Positions 12,801-24,960 of a stretch of DNA of 64,000 bases are shown one piece after another (positions within the stretch are counted from its first letter, which is position 1; every line of letters begins with the position of its first letter). The stretch comes from Dermatemys mawii (taxonomy: Eukaryota; Chordata; Testudines; Dermatemydidae). The stretch spans positions 12,815,830 to 12,879,829 of the forward strand of contig ML677386.1 of the NCBI GenBank assembly GCA_007922305.1, written 5' to 3'. Position numbers and translations under genes: made by a program. The notes beneath the pieces are model-generated. The model saw nothing but the letters and a program-made list of their open reading frames with translations, had not been told where the DNA came from and ran no database searches.

Positions 12801-15399
12801 ATTTTATGATTAAATATAGTAATGTACCTGGAAGCCAAACTATGTTTTCACATTGTATGGAAATTGCCAACTTCAGGCCCTGAACTACAGAGGAATTTCA
12901 ATTAGTTTCATCAAGTAAGAATTTAGCTTTATAATGAACTTAGATGTACTAGGCAGCTTTGTTAGTTCCTGACATTTCTAAGGAAATACCCTACAAATTT
13001 TGAAAACTCATTTCTGTGGTAAATATATACACATATTGTTCACCTGCATTTATACAACTCAGAGTTTATGTAAAAGGTTTTCTACACAGCAATTTATGGC
13101 TCATAACTACACTATTTTATGCTACTATTATGTTGTTCTGAGATAATTTAAAGAGCTATAGCCTGATGAACTACTGCTTTTTGGTACTTCACTGTTTTCA
13201 GAAGAGCCACACAGTCTTTGTATATTTCAGTTACCTAATAACCCATTCAAGAAATCTTGCTTGAAGGATGAACATCATTGGAAGAGCATCTTAAAGAATT
13301 TCACAGCAGAGAAGGGAATTTATAACTCAAGAGGTTCTTCCTTTGCCCATCAAAATGAAAGATCAGTTCCATCAATGCTGCCTTTCAGGCAGACTTTTAT
13401 TATATCAGATTCAAGGTGAGAGAGATGAGCTTTTAGAACAGACAGCTGCTTGAAGAGAACTGCAGGTGTAAACAGTTGGGTCTCAGGATTTTTCAATATT
13501 GTAGCTAACAAAATAATTGTTTTTGGCTAGCCCTTGTGAAAAATAAAACTAGGTCTCCAAGCTACCATAACAATCAGTTTTCATTATCTGGTGCTGCAAG
13601 TCCATGAATTTCAGCTGCAATAGAGTTTTCTATGGGGGAAAGGGCATTTTAGGTACACTACCATTTAGGTCATCACATGTACACCCTCTGTTTCACTCAT
13701 GTTTTGATATCATTCAGTAAATCTGAAGGCATGGATGTATTGGACATTCTGGGACTCAGATACCATGGGTAATGGGTGTGGCGTAAGAATCTGGGTGCAC
13801 CAGAGAGCAGCATTTGAACAATAATATATGATCTGATTTATTTAAGCAGTTGGACATTCATCAAGTGTACATTACTTGAATAGACATTAAACTATTAGAG
13901 TATCCAGACTGGCCATTCTCTTTATTCAAGTACATAAAAACAATGAGTTACAAGAATGTTAAGCTTGCAAAGTCAAGCACTCAAAAGTTAGGAAATGACA
14001 AAATTAAGGTTGCATCCTTCTCCCACACCCAAATTTGCTCATCCCTCTGCATTCCAGCCAGGCAGATCCTTCCTTTTCGTCAGTCCCTGGGTTCTATCAG
14101 GGAAAACATTAAGAGCACAGAAGAGCCAGGCTTCTTCCTCAGAGTTTCAGTGACCAGTATTACTGTTTCCTTTGGCAGTCTTGAGGAACAATTGCAGGAT
14201 AGTTCCACTCAGTCCCTGCACCTTTGGGCTGGAGCATGCTCAGTGGAGATGGAATCTTTAGAATTTGGCAGCTACATTCTCATAAAAGTCTCTACTGAAT
14301 TTATGAGAAGTGAATTTTTCAGTCTTATAACTTGACTAAATTGGGCAAGTTTTCATGAGGATTGCAAAAGAAGCTGATCTCTGATACCAAGGTGACAGAT
14401 CACCCACCACCAAATGTAGAGATTTTGCTCCACAGAACGGAGGCAGTAGAGTTTCTCAATGAAATGGCTGTTCTTTTTTAATAAGGGCAAGACTATGTAT
14501 TTTTTGCCATTCTCATTCTCAGAAAATGCTGAATCAGTTGTTAAAACATTTCAAACAAATTTAACATGGAAAATTTCAAGCCAAACTGTCAATGCTTGTC
14601 AAGGTTATAAACACACAAAGACAGGGTCTTATAATGGGAAATGTTAAGCAACCTTAACTATGTCTATAATATATTGGCGCTAATGGGTGCATGTTTTATA
14701 TTTTTAATATGCAGTACCTGATTTAAATGTCTAATAACTTATTCTGCAAATTGCAGAAGGATTTCTAGTGGCTGGCCACACTGTCATACCTTGGCTATGA
14801 CATTATCTTTTTAAATGTGACCATTATTTAAGATATGATTATATGATTTTTTTCTCTACACCTAGTATTCTCTGGCATCTCACTTCGCTTATTTGTAATA
14901 ATATACCTTCATGGCTTATTTGATGTTCTAAAGCTGCCAACCTGAAAATCTAGTTTGAATATCTTTTGGTAAACTCCCCATTAGAATTCAAAGTATTGCC
15001 AAGGCTTGGTATTCATGCTGATTGCTTACCTATAGAATTGGATGGAAGGCATTAAATAATTAAAAATATTAAAACAAAAAGACATTTGTAATATTTAATT
15101 TTAAATAAATCCTTAAACCTTAATAGCAGAAGAAGATTTCATACAAATTTTCCGTGGCCCCTTTCATGTACAGAACTCCTTCTGAAATCAGAGAAACTTC
15201 AAGCAGCATGTAGGATCATGCCCATATTAAAACCAAAAATGTACAGATTTGAAGGATTATTGTAAAGCTATACTGAATACTGAACCAAGCAGACTGACCA
15301 AATTCAGAATACTGAACCAATCAGTTGACTGACTGATCATTCTGACACTTCTTTTGTCCATAGAGATGTCATCTCATTATATGCTGAGAGTATCTAGCA
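9831..15399. other. gene-free stretch
   Basis: No convincing gene. The 161-codon frame at 10519-11004 lacks motifs and sits in a locally GC-richer patch. Minor items are a 'GCTTAAGCATGTGCCTTAAC' fold-back relative at about 12095-12180, a possible 'TTTTCTACACAGCAATTTA' MITE scrap at 13078-13145, and two near-copies of AATACTGAACCAA at 15275-15325. Nothing else is supported. Confidence 0.45.
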
Positions 15400-15530
15400 C
15401 AGCAGTTTTCAATCTTTTTTATTTGCAGAATCCTAAAAAATTTCAAATGGAGTTGCTGATCCCTTTGGAAATCTTAGACATAGTCTGTGGATCCCCCAGA
15501 GGTCCATAGACTAGAGACTGAAAACCACTG
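15400..15530. mobile_element. hAT-type MITE, 131 bp
   Basis: The element starts CAGCAGTTTTCAATCTTTT and ends GAGACTGAAAACCACTG, a terminal inverted repeat of the hAT (Charlie-like) CAG.GGTTTTCAA type. It is flanked by perfect 8-bp target duplications, ATCTAGCA at 15392-15399 and 15531-15538. There is no coding capacity, so it was mobilised in trans. Confidence 0.92.
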
Positions 15531-15574
15531 ATCTAGCAGACTGGTCCTTTTCACCACAGGTGGTGGCTTTCTCT

Positions 15575-15850
15575 GGGTCCCAAGGGTGCTCAGCCCTCCC
15601 ACTCCACCCAGCCCCCTCTTCACCCACCCCTTCACCTCCTACCCCTGCTTGGCCTCTTCCTGCTCAGTTCCCTCCTCCCCCAAACACCTTCTGTCCCTGA
15701 TCATGCTGCTCCCCTCCAGCACCTCTTTCACACTGTGGAATAGCTGATCCACAGCAGGTGGGAGGCACTGGGAGAGAGGGAGAGGAGTTGATTGGTGAGG
15801 CCACTGGCCAATGGGATGCACTGGGAGGGAAGTGGGGAGCTGGCTGCCAC
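15575..15850. repeat. GC-rich dispersed repeat fragment
   Basis: A C-rich half (GTGCTCAGCCCTCCCACTCC onward) passes into a G-rich half containing GGGAGGCACTGGGAGAGAGG. I recognise this layout from memory as a fragment of a turtle MITE family whose ends read 'GGGGTGCTCAGCCCCC'. The 74- and 61-codon minus-strand frames here reflect base bias. No target duplication was found. Confidence 0.5.
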
Positions 15851-17365
15851 TAATTGTTTCCATGGATGCTCCAGCTCTGGAACACCCCCAGAGTCCACAC
15901 GTATGCTTTGCACTGGTCGAGGGCTGCAGCTTTTATTCCTAACTTAAAACTCAAATAAGTTGCTCTGCTGGCTGAAGGACAAATGCACACTGTTTCACTA
16001 GATTCTTGGGGCCAAAACTTGATGGTGCTTACAACTGCCACTGAAATCAAGAGGTAATAAAATCTTCCCAGAGACCTCACAGTTTTTCATGCAATAAGGA
16101 TTTTCACTTTCAATTACTAACAATTTGAAACCACTTAATAAATCTCAGCTGTGCACTAGGCCTCAGTGACACCTCACTAGTATGTGAACTCTCAACTTTC
16201 TATACTGCTGCAGAGTAAATAATAATATATATATGAGCATTTTAATTCAGTCTAACTTGGTTTTTAAGTGGGCTAGGCCTTTTGATCTGAGTTCCTGCAA
16301 AATTCATGAAAGTGTGTTTGTTTGTAGAAATGATGGAGAATGGCTATTCTTGTGTTCACTACTTATCCCAGAAGTGCTCACTCTCTGTTGATATAATTTC
16401 AGTCATCCAGTCAAAGAGTAAAAATGGTACCATGTCAGAGAGAGGCCCAGTACACCTAAATTAGTGAATAGCTAATAACTGAAGACACACAGTAGCTGAA
16501 AATCCTAGCTCATGAAATCTCCACATGCTGAAATATGCTTGCACAGAGAGCATGAACAATTTAGGATGAAAAAATTCATAAAGATCTAAATCTGTTCATC
16601 GATAATTTTTGAACAGAAAGAAGAGTTACAACTGGATAAATAGTTTGCTCTGAAAAACTCATTCAGCTCCATTCCAGATCACACTAACTACATGGTATGG
16701 ATGGGAAAGAACTATTTTTAAAAAGTGAAAAAAATATCTTTTTTCTATGTTCTGTACATCAAAAGTTACTTTTCAGATTTGTGTCAAACTTTCTCTGGAC
16801 TGCGAGTAAACATGAAATAGCAGACCTCTTAGCCTGAACTATTTTTAAAGGTAGGTGATCCCAGTGTGCTATACAATAAAAGCTTTATACCAAATCATGC
16901 CAAACATAAGATCATGTATCTGTTAACTCAAGAGCTAAATTTAATCCAGTGTTTCAACATGATCTATAGAAGCACTTCCATGCTTGCAGAAAGAAGCAAG
17001 ATGTGAACATTTATTAATATATGAGGCCAGGAGAAGAGGAAGAAAGCATAGGCAGACTTCAAAGTCAAATCTAGGGACAATGACAGCAGCTCAGTCGGCA
17101 GTCACAATGTGGAACAGTTTAACAAACTATATTAAGTAAATGCAATCAGCCAAGAAATTTAAAATACATTGAAACTATATTTATATAACTCACTGTCCTT
17201 GAGTTCAGCACATGCAGAATTCAGTTGTACAGTTTCATTTTTACTATCATGGGCACCATATTACATTAAAGTTGTATTGTCTTGGAGACCATGACCTCTG
17301 ATGTCAGAAAAATTTGTCCTGCACAGATAAATAACGCACATACCAAATGGTGAGTTATGCCTCTC
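15851..17365. other. gene-free stretch
   Basis: Ordinary AT-rich sequence. No exon, RNA gene or classifiable repeat was supported, apart from a short AT run near 16220-16235. Confidence 0.4.
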
Positions 17366-17536
17366 TCATAGAACCAGAAAGGTCACTGACTCCAGTCCCC
17401 TACCTACACTAGCAGGACTAAGTACAGTCCTGTGACAGATTCTTTGCCCCAGATCCCTAAATGACCCCCTTAGGATTGAATTTATAACCCTGAGGTTAGC
17501 AGGCCAGTGCTCAAACCACTGAGCTATCTGTCCTCC
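17366..17536 (-). mobile_element. tRNA-derived SINE with CR1-like tail (tortoise Pol III type)
   Basis: Read on the minus strand, the head is GATAGCTCAGTGGTTTGAGC followed by CTGGCCTGCTAACC and ATTCAATCCT, a tRNA-like A box (TAGCTCAGTGG) and a decayed B box (family GTTCAATCC). After a short body (GATCTGGGGCAAAGAATCTG), the tail runs through GACTGTACTTAGTCCTGC to TTCTATGAGA, the CR1-type end. This is the structure known for turtle SINEs mobilised by CR1. The body is diverged, so it is an old copy. Confidence 0.85.
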
Positions 17537-17865
17537 ACAATGTGATTGGAAAGTTGCTTTTCTAGAGGGGAAGCCAGTTTCTATAAGACAACCTGAGCGC
17601 TCTCAGCTCTTGTACAAATACATAAGTGTGGAAAGCACTCAAGATCCAGATCCCCAGCAGTATTGAGGCACCTGACTCCCAGGACAGCTTCTGGGTCTCA
17701 GCACCTTTCAAGACTGCAGTGGCTATGAAGTGATCCATATGAACCGATCCATACTGCTATATATTTTCTTTACATTTAGAACTCTGGTTCTAAAAGAAAC
17801 AAGTATACAAGTCGTTAATTAATACATTTTCAGGTATTGACAGTCAATGGGAGTCAGGCACCTAC

Positions 17866-18393
17866 AGCCTTTAGTACACTAGAAAGTTGTATTGTTTTAA
17901 CAGTACCAGTATAATTAAAGTGGTACAACCTCCTTGGGTGCACACAGTTATAGTGGTATAAAAGTGCTTTATACTGGTTTGGCTATTTCACTATGGGAAA
18001 GAAGTAACTATACCACTATAAGCCACCTTTTAAATTGGCATAATTGTGTCCACACTAGGGGTTTTATTAGTATGGTTTTTTTTTTTAAAAAAAAAATCAC
18101 ATCCCTGATCGAAATAATCATAGTGCTAAACAGGGCTGGCTTTTTTTGCCACCCCCAAGCAAAAAAAAAAAAAAGAACGTCAGTCGGAGCGGCGAAGCAA
18201 ACACCCTCCCCTTCCCCCCACCCTCAAAAAAAACCAAACAGGGTTTAGGGTGGCCGGAATAACGAACCAAAAAAGAAAAAAAAAGTGGATTGGATGGAAT
18301 GCCGCCCCTTACAATCTTCTGCCCCAAGCATGAGCTTTCTTGTCTGGTGCCTGGAGCCAGCCCTGGTGCTAAACTTTCAAGTGTGCTTACTGC
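17866..18393. mobile_element. MITE interrupted by a second MITE
   Basis: The left end TAGTACACTAGAAAGTTGTA pairs with the right end, which reads GCACACTTGAAAGTTTAGC on the opposite strand. Sub-terminal words (ATAGTGGTATAAAAGTGC, TATACCACTATAAG, GTCCACACTAGGGG) are typical of a family with GTATAA-rich arms. The right part is displaced by the insertion at 18131-18365, so the original element was about 285 bp. Outer joints are accurate only to within a few bases, and no clear target duplication was found. Confidence 0.7.
18131..18365. mobile_element. hAT-type MITE, 235 bp, nested
   Basis: It begins CAGGGCTGGCTTTTTTTGCC and ends GCCTGGAGCCAGCCCTG, giving an inverted CAGGGCTGGCT end. Perfect 8-bp target duplications GTGCTAAA lie at 18123-18130 and 18366-18373. 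The target lies in the right arm of the MITE at 17866-18393, so this insertion is the younger of the two. The interior has A-runs and a GC-rich segment (CAGTCGGAGCGGCGAAGC) with no coding capacity. Confidence 0.93.
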
Positions 18394-18411
18394 CATTACA
18401 CCCCTTTGAAA

Positions 18412-18511
18412 ATCCTGGTCCTAGTTCAGCAAGACACTCAGGCACATGGGTAATCCTGTTAACTTTAATGGGACTACTCAACATGCTAAAGTAACTAGCC
18501 AATCAGGGCCT
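18412..18511. repeat. fold-back repeat, 'CCTGATTCAGCAAAG' family
   Basis: The ends GGTCCTAGTTCAGCAAG and AACTAGCCAATCAGGGCC are imperfectly complementary, and the centre reads TTAACTTTAATGGGACTAC. Related palindromes are at 20240-20335, 33760-33850, 36516-36590 and 42019-42089. Short non-coding repeat; transposition class unknown. Confidence 0.55.
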
Positions 18512-20807
18512 GAAATATCAAGGATAAAAATATCACTTTTAGATTAACTGAAATGCTGCTATTACAACCTTGAAGTTTGGTAGTTTAAAATGTGCAGCTC
18601 TTCAGTTGGTGGACAATAGGAAAGTCGATGGAACTATATCTGAGGATCTGGTCCATATAATTTAAAGGTGTATCAAAAAATTAAAAGAAACCCTCAAAAA
18701 GAAGAATGTAGTCTAATGTTTACTTGGAAAATACACTTTTCAGACAATAAAATGTTCAGTTTTGGTTCAAGTGAGTAAGAGATTAAATAAATATTACAGG
18801 TTAATAGAATTCACAGCCTTTCTGACAGAAAGCATTTGACACTCAAGATTAATGCTAGATTTATCCAAATTTGCAGGCTGAAGGTCAGATGTATTTCAAC
18901 CTCATCAGCAATGCTTTCAAGTCTATTTTTGGCTGGTGCTTTTGTAGGAATTCTTTCCTTGTGGATGCTGATGTCTGAAATTAGAGCAACCAGTTGTATT
19001 GTTGCAGTTTAGAAGGCTTGAGAATGCACCAGCTGAGGAGGAACAAGCTCCTTCGGTTCTCTTTCCCAGCCCCACAATACAAAGAAAAAAGGTGGTTATT
19101 CAGCTGTTTGATTTAAGGAGACCAGGATCTGAGCCAATGGAAAAACAAGGACACAGATAAGCAAACATAATCAAAGATAAGAACAACAGATAAGAGGAGA
19201 AAAGCTTCTTACCAATTAATTTTTCTCTGAATTTTCTTTTTAATAGATTCTTTTCCTAATTCATTCTAAATAAAGCAGCTTGTCTGGGTTTGGAAGGAGA
19301 GCTATGTAAAACTTGATGGTTTCAGTCTGCAAGGTTTTCTTCAAGCCTTTACCCCACCTTTATTTCATGTGGGGTCGCAAATTTTAGGTCTACAATGAGT
19401 TTCCGATTCAAAGAAACTCAATCTACGTAAAACTTTACTATAATAATATATTAGACGTATTGTTGATCTGTTCCAGTTGAGCAATTCTATATTCCTTTCA
19501 CAGAGTTCCAATAGGTTTAAAGGACACATTTGTCCACTTCATAGAACTTGAAATGTCCTGAAAGAAGAAATTCACTGCATTCCTGTAAAACTTTTCACTC
19601 TTATGCATTGATATTATCAGTATTTGAGGTTTCTGAAATAATAGTGTTTTACTATTATTAGTTTTGGACATTATTAATGTACTATGGGCTTGTTCAGTTT
19701 TTAGTTTATTTGGTCACATCATTATCTGGATTCATCTTTGGTCCTCATACTCCATAGAAAAACTTATTTTTCTTTGTTTAAACTCATCCACTGACTCTCT
19801 GCCATACTTATTTGCTTTACTGTAACTTCTGAAGAAATTGCTGCCAACTAAAACAAGTGAAAAAAGGCCTTTCCATTTCCTTCAGAAGGTTAATTGATAA
19901 AGCAAATTCAAAACGATTTGAAGCCAAGACTTGTACCAAACATTTGCACCAAAATAGAGCAATGCAAGCAAGTTTCATGGAGATTATGATGAATTAGCTC
20001 ACATTATTAATGACTGTTAAAATTGAGTCTCTAGTCTAATTTGGTTTAAAATTTAAGTTCTCTAGATAATTCTCCATGTTTTTGCTCTCAAATGATGGGA
20101 GTATATTATAGAACAAAAATAAGGAAGATTCAAGGAAGGTACATATTCCACTTAAATCAAAACCAAAACCAAAACAAACTGATAATATATTTGGCAGAAG
20201 GAATATATCAAGGGACTTTGGGCACAAATTCAGCAGAACACTTCAGAAAATATTTAACTTTAAGTATATGAATAATCCTATTGACTTCAGTGGGATTTAA
20301 ATACATGCTTAAGTACTATTTAGCTGATAAATTTGTCATGATCTTCAGCTATTGATAAATCCTTGTGCTTTCTTTTCTTGTCCTAATATCCCAGTCTTTT
20401 TACTAATCTCAACAGTTCAGATTTTTATAGAGTACAGTTGCTGTAGAAGACTTCAAAAATGAGTAGATTGTGGTATTCAATGTTTCAAGTGTTGGTTTGT
20501 GAAAAGAAGTGAAAGTGTGTATGTAGGAGTGGGACATGAAGCTTAAAGCTTGTCCACAAGGCCTGTGTTTCTAAAGAAACAAAACCAATCACAGAAGTAT
20601 GACAAGGAGGGAGGAGATATGATTATTAAGAACTAGAAAAGTATGTTTCTGGAATGAGAATACTGAAAGCACATAGGAAATCTTTCATGATTATTTATAT
20701 TGGCAGATTAAATTACAACCTTGCAACAAATGAAATGAAAAATTTCTGAATATTCCCAATAAAGTTCTGTTTGAACTATTGACATGTATCAAATATTGTA
20801 CTCCATG
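18512..20807. other. gene-free stretch
   Basis: AT-rich sequence. The one recognisable piece is a diverged fold-back repeat near 20240-20335 with TTGACTTCAGTGGGATTTAA at its centre. No exon could be supported. Confidence 0.4.
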
Positions 20808-21077
20808 GGTTTGTCTACACTGGCACGTAAAATTGGCCTTGCTGCAATCAGTGCAGTGATGTCGATTTAGTGGGTCTGGTGAAGATGCAACAAGCTGATG
20901 GCAGAGTGCTCTCCCACCGACTTCAATATTCCACTTCCCTGAATATCTCCAGCCAACACAGGGTGAAGTAGATGCTGCATTAGGTCAATATAAGCTACAT
21001 CGTTCATGGAGGTGATTTTTTCACACCCCTGAGTGATGTAATTTACATCAATTTAAGCGGTAATGTACACCAGGCCT
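20808..21077. mobile_element. MITE with GTCTACACTGG ends, ~270 bp
   Basis: The left end GGGTTTGTCTACACTGGCAC pairs with the right end, which reads AGGCCTGGTGTACATTACC on the opposite strand. The interior CGACTTCAATATTCCACTTC is like other turtle 'TCTACACT' MITEs. No clean target duplication was found, so the borders are approximate. The ends are related to those of the MITE at 26871. Confidence 0.65.
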
Positions 21078-23149
21078 AAGGCCCCAATCTGGGGCCATTC
21101 CCTGGCTTTGTACTTCTCAAATCCTGGGCCAGCTTCTGAAAGATCTCCTTTGTGTTGGGCATTCTTTGGGTAGTGTAGAGCTGCTGTAGTGGTTCCTATA
21201 TCACCACCTCCTGGCTGCCATTTTGAGGTGTGTGGCCAGGAAAAGGGGACATGATCATGGCCCACATTTCCCCCAGTAATTCAGGCTCCTTGGGACCTCT
21301 AGCACATGGCACAGTTTAGAGCAGCTGTCAGACTCCTCTAACCTGCACTAGGATACTGGCCGCAGGCATAGCAGGCCCAGGATTGGAGACATGTAAAGAA
21401 CATATTTGCATCTCTCCTCCTCTGCTGTGTCAATATAAAGGCCAAGTGGTCTCATATGCAAGGTCTTGTGTACTATGTAACAAGGTGGATTTAAATTCTG
21501 TGGCAATGCCTCTGATTACTGTGGCACTTCAGTGTTGAGTTCTGAGGCAGTGCAGAGGCAGTTCAGTACTTATACATTCATAAATAGGAAGTTTTGCTGA
21601 ATATGAAAATGCAGTAGCAGAATCAAAAACTGCATTTGGTCAGACAGCTAGGGCTGCCTTAGGATATATCACACCTACCCCCAGTTAAGGGAAAAGTCTC
21701 AAGAATTCCTTGCCACTTTCACATTTCCTATAATATTGTCAATTACACACTCCATAAGACATTCACTTCCATCCTTCCAACAGATGCCAAAAAACAATAC
21801 ACGACCCAGCTTAATAAATCTTGTGCTCTACTGCAAAACCTTAATGACAACCTCATACTTTCCTGTGTTGATCTGTTAATACAAGAGAGTATAAAGTTAC
21901 TATTAAAATGTTACATTATAGTGCTTGATCCTACACTTTTTTTTAATCAGTGGGAGGTTTGCTATTGACTTCAGCGAGAACAGGGCAAACCATTTGATAG
22001 TAAATAACTGCTCTTCTACTTCCCCTTTAGTTCATATTGCATTGAAACCACTGAGAAAGTTATGTATTTTCAATTGTAAGAGCTACAACTTTTTCCACTA
22101 AAAGCTGGAACGCTGCAGCAAGTGTTTTAGCCGCAAGATATGTAGCTTTACTTACATACAGACTGTCCTTAGAGTAGCCCCTGCAGAGCTCTGTCTGGAC
22201 AGGATATCAGCAAATCACAATTACTAGTGTTTTCACATCGTCCCAGCTTTTAAATAATGTATCCATGCTTATGCCACAGAGTGACTCCTGATACTGAGCA
22301 GAATCTTATTTATTTAAGAATAAAAGCATAAAAAATACCATTCCTATTTGAGAATAAACAAGTTATTTCCTCACCAATATCACTGTTCAGAGTTTGGATC
22401 CTGCAACTGCAACATTTCTATTAATTGCCTTCCCAATTGCTGAAAAGGATCAGAAGAAAGCTTGGCGACATTTTCCTTTCTCAGAATTTGTATTCTTTCT
22501 GCATGGTTGATTAAAAAGGTATGTGAGGGTGGGCAAGAGAGACACACAGAGACTGTTGCCTTATTGCTTCAGTCATGCACTTATTTTGATTTTTTTCACA
22601 CATATTTAAAAAGTGAAAAATTAATTTACCCCTTTGAGATGAAATCTAAACAAAAAAACAAGTAAACACAAAGTTAATTGGTACTATTCTGGCCACTCGT
22701 TTCTGTCTTGCTATAAAAACTTGGCCCCATTTTTATTAAGATGCAACATTTGAGATGTTGTACATATGTTCTTCTTGTTGGGAGAGGGTATATCTATTTC
22801 AGTCACATAGTCCATCTGATTTTCAGGAAGCAAGTGTAAATATGGAGAAAAAATCATTTCTCATGTAAGAACACTGAACAATTAATTGAAAATTCTAGAG
22901 CAGTCCTCTAGCTCCATAAACACACAGTCAAACTATACATCTGGTGGGTATCTGGTTGTTCAGAGAGCCGGGAAATGTTGCTTACTGTACAAACTGACAT
23001 GGGCAATGGTAGTCTACTGGATTCATTCAGATAAACAACTGGCACATGTTACATAAGTACAGTGGTTACCAGAGCCAATCAAAGGTGGCGGGGAGAAGAA
23101 GGGCAATTTGGCATGGGCGTCAAGGTCAAAGGAGGCCTACAATTTAGAC
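21078..23149. other. gene-free stretch
   Basis: No exon, RNA gene or well-preserved repeat was supported. Short frames at 21053-21265 (minus) and 22462-22665 (plus) lack motifs. Confidence 0.4.
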
Positions 23150-23157
23150 ACTTGTTA

Positions 23158-23936
23158 TCATAAGTGTGAAGTAGCCTAGAATTAGTGTTTACCTGTACGG
23201 GGTTAAGCTAAAGGTAACCTGAGAGGTGGACAACTGACCAATGAGAAATTCCTCAGGAGACAAAGGATTTTAAGTTTCAGTTCTCTCTGGGTCTCTCTCT
23301 GTACACCTCGGCTATGGGATGAACACAGCTATGTCTTTCACTGTAACTATAGATTCTATCAAGTACTGTAGTCAGTAAGTTTACCTTCTTTTTATCACTT
23401 GGAGGGTTCTCAGTGGTGAGGGTTGGCTGGGTGCTTCTTGAGATTGTAAGATTCAGCAGAGATATCAACAGTGGGAGAAAGTTGCCTCGGGGGAGAGGTT
23501 TGGTTTCTGAATCCTTTTGTTGATTATGGTAGATGCTGTTCTATTGATAGTTATAAGGGATTTATTCCTTTCTTTTTTTCTTTTATTAAAATCTTTCTTT
23601 TAAGAAGCTGACTGCTTGTTTTCCATTGTGTAAGATCCTGATTTTGGATCGGGCATGTCTCACAGGATCAGGTGAGGTTTGGTTTTTTTATTCTCTCAAG
23701 CTTTCCAGGGAAGGAAGAAGTTTGAGGGGTTAGTGGAAAGGGAAAGAAGGGTCCCAAATTACTCTAGATCTAGTTTGGTGGTGGCAGTGTACCAGGTCCA
23801 GATACAGAAGAAGTTGTGTTCTGGGGAAAAACATTTTAACCCAAGCTGGTAAAATAAGCTTGGGGGGGTTATTTCTTTTTTCATGCGGGTCCCCACGTCT
23901 GAACCCTAGAGTTCAGAGTGGGGAGGCAATCCTGAC
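23158..23936. mobile_element. 778-bp dispersed repeat, copy B
   Basis: Second copy of the repeat at 4012-4788, in the same orientation, with the same ends (TCATAAGTGTGAAGTAG and CCTGAC). The flanks ACTTGTTA (23150-23157) and ACTTGTAA (23937-23944) match at 7 of 8 bases. This is the best evidence that the element makes an 8-bp target duplication. Differences between the copies are scattered substitutions and a few 1-2 base indels, mostly in T- and G-runs, which points to two separate insertions and not to one recent segmental duplication: the flanks are unrelated. Confidence 0.85.
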
Positions 23937-23944
23937 ACTTGTAA

Positions 23945-24899
23945 AAAAATTTTGGCATTTGATAAAGTTCATAACTTGTTTTTATGTGCATACCTATCAG
24001 ACCAAAATGTGACACACCCTCACAGCTTAGAGCTGCAAATTTAAGCAATAAGAGATGTCATTTGGTAAAAGACAATTTTTTGTTAACTGTTCAAGATTGT
24101 CATATTAAAGAGTTTAAAATGTTCATAAAAATATATCGTTTCTGATGTCACAAGACTACATTGTGATGAACATGTCCTCTCAGATCAGCTAATTATATAA
24201 ACAAATGACTACTAGTGGCTGGTGCTGGATCAAGTGCATGTTGAAAGGTAGAGAATTGTTACATTTCATTATCTATATAGTTTTACCTGTAATTGACTAG
24301 AGAATTATTTATGTGTGAGAATTCCTCATTATTATCTTCATATGGTAGCTAAAAGAGGTGATTGGTTGGTTGGTTGAACCCTAGTTTGGTAGCTTGGCCA
24401 TCATCTTAGGCTTTTGTAGTCTATAGACCCAGGTTCAAGGTGAAAATTTGTGAGGACAATTTTGTAAAGTTCGTTTTGTGAGGACATATATTGGACATGA
24501 TCCCTCTGTCTGTATGCATCTGTGTTTACTATATATATGTCATCCCTTTGTCTTCAGCTCAGCCTGTAATGTTATACCTTATGTGCTTGAGTTTTGATTC
24601 AGTGATAAGAATAATAACCTACCCGACTGTTTCATTTTGTGTTCTTAATTAGTATTCCTTTGTTTTAAGTTTTTTCAACATTTGTGTACCATTCAGCATT
24701 TGTGTACGTTTACAGTAGATTTCAAGTGTAGAGAACCTACTTATTTACAGCAGAATATCTCAAGTGTGAATAGGCTACATATTGACCAGATAGATCATTG
24801 TGAAGAGGAGATTTGAAAGTGGTGCAAGCAAGAGATGGTGAAAATAACTGAGTGAAGCAGCAGCTAAGAGCACAAAGCCAATAACTTCATTTCTCAAAC
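23945..24899. other. no feature seen
   Basis: AT-rich sequence between repeat copy B and the hAT transposase remnant. The 5' terminus of that hAT element may lie in this interval, but no inverted-repeat end was recognised. Confidence 0.4.
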
Positions 24900-24960
24900 C
24901 ACTGGAAAACACACCAGACCCAATAAACAATGTCTAGATAATGAAAACTCCGCAACTGCA

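Noticed and set aside
17470..17536. Genuine tRNA gene on the minus strand
   Set aside because: The B box is decayed and the sequence continues into a CR1-like tail, so it is a SINE.
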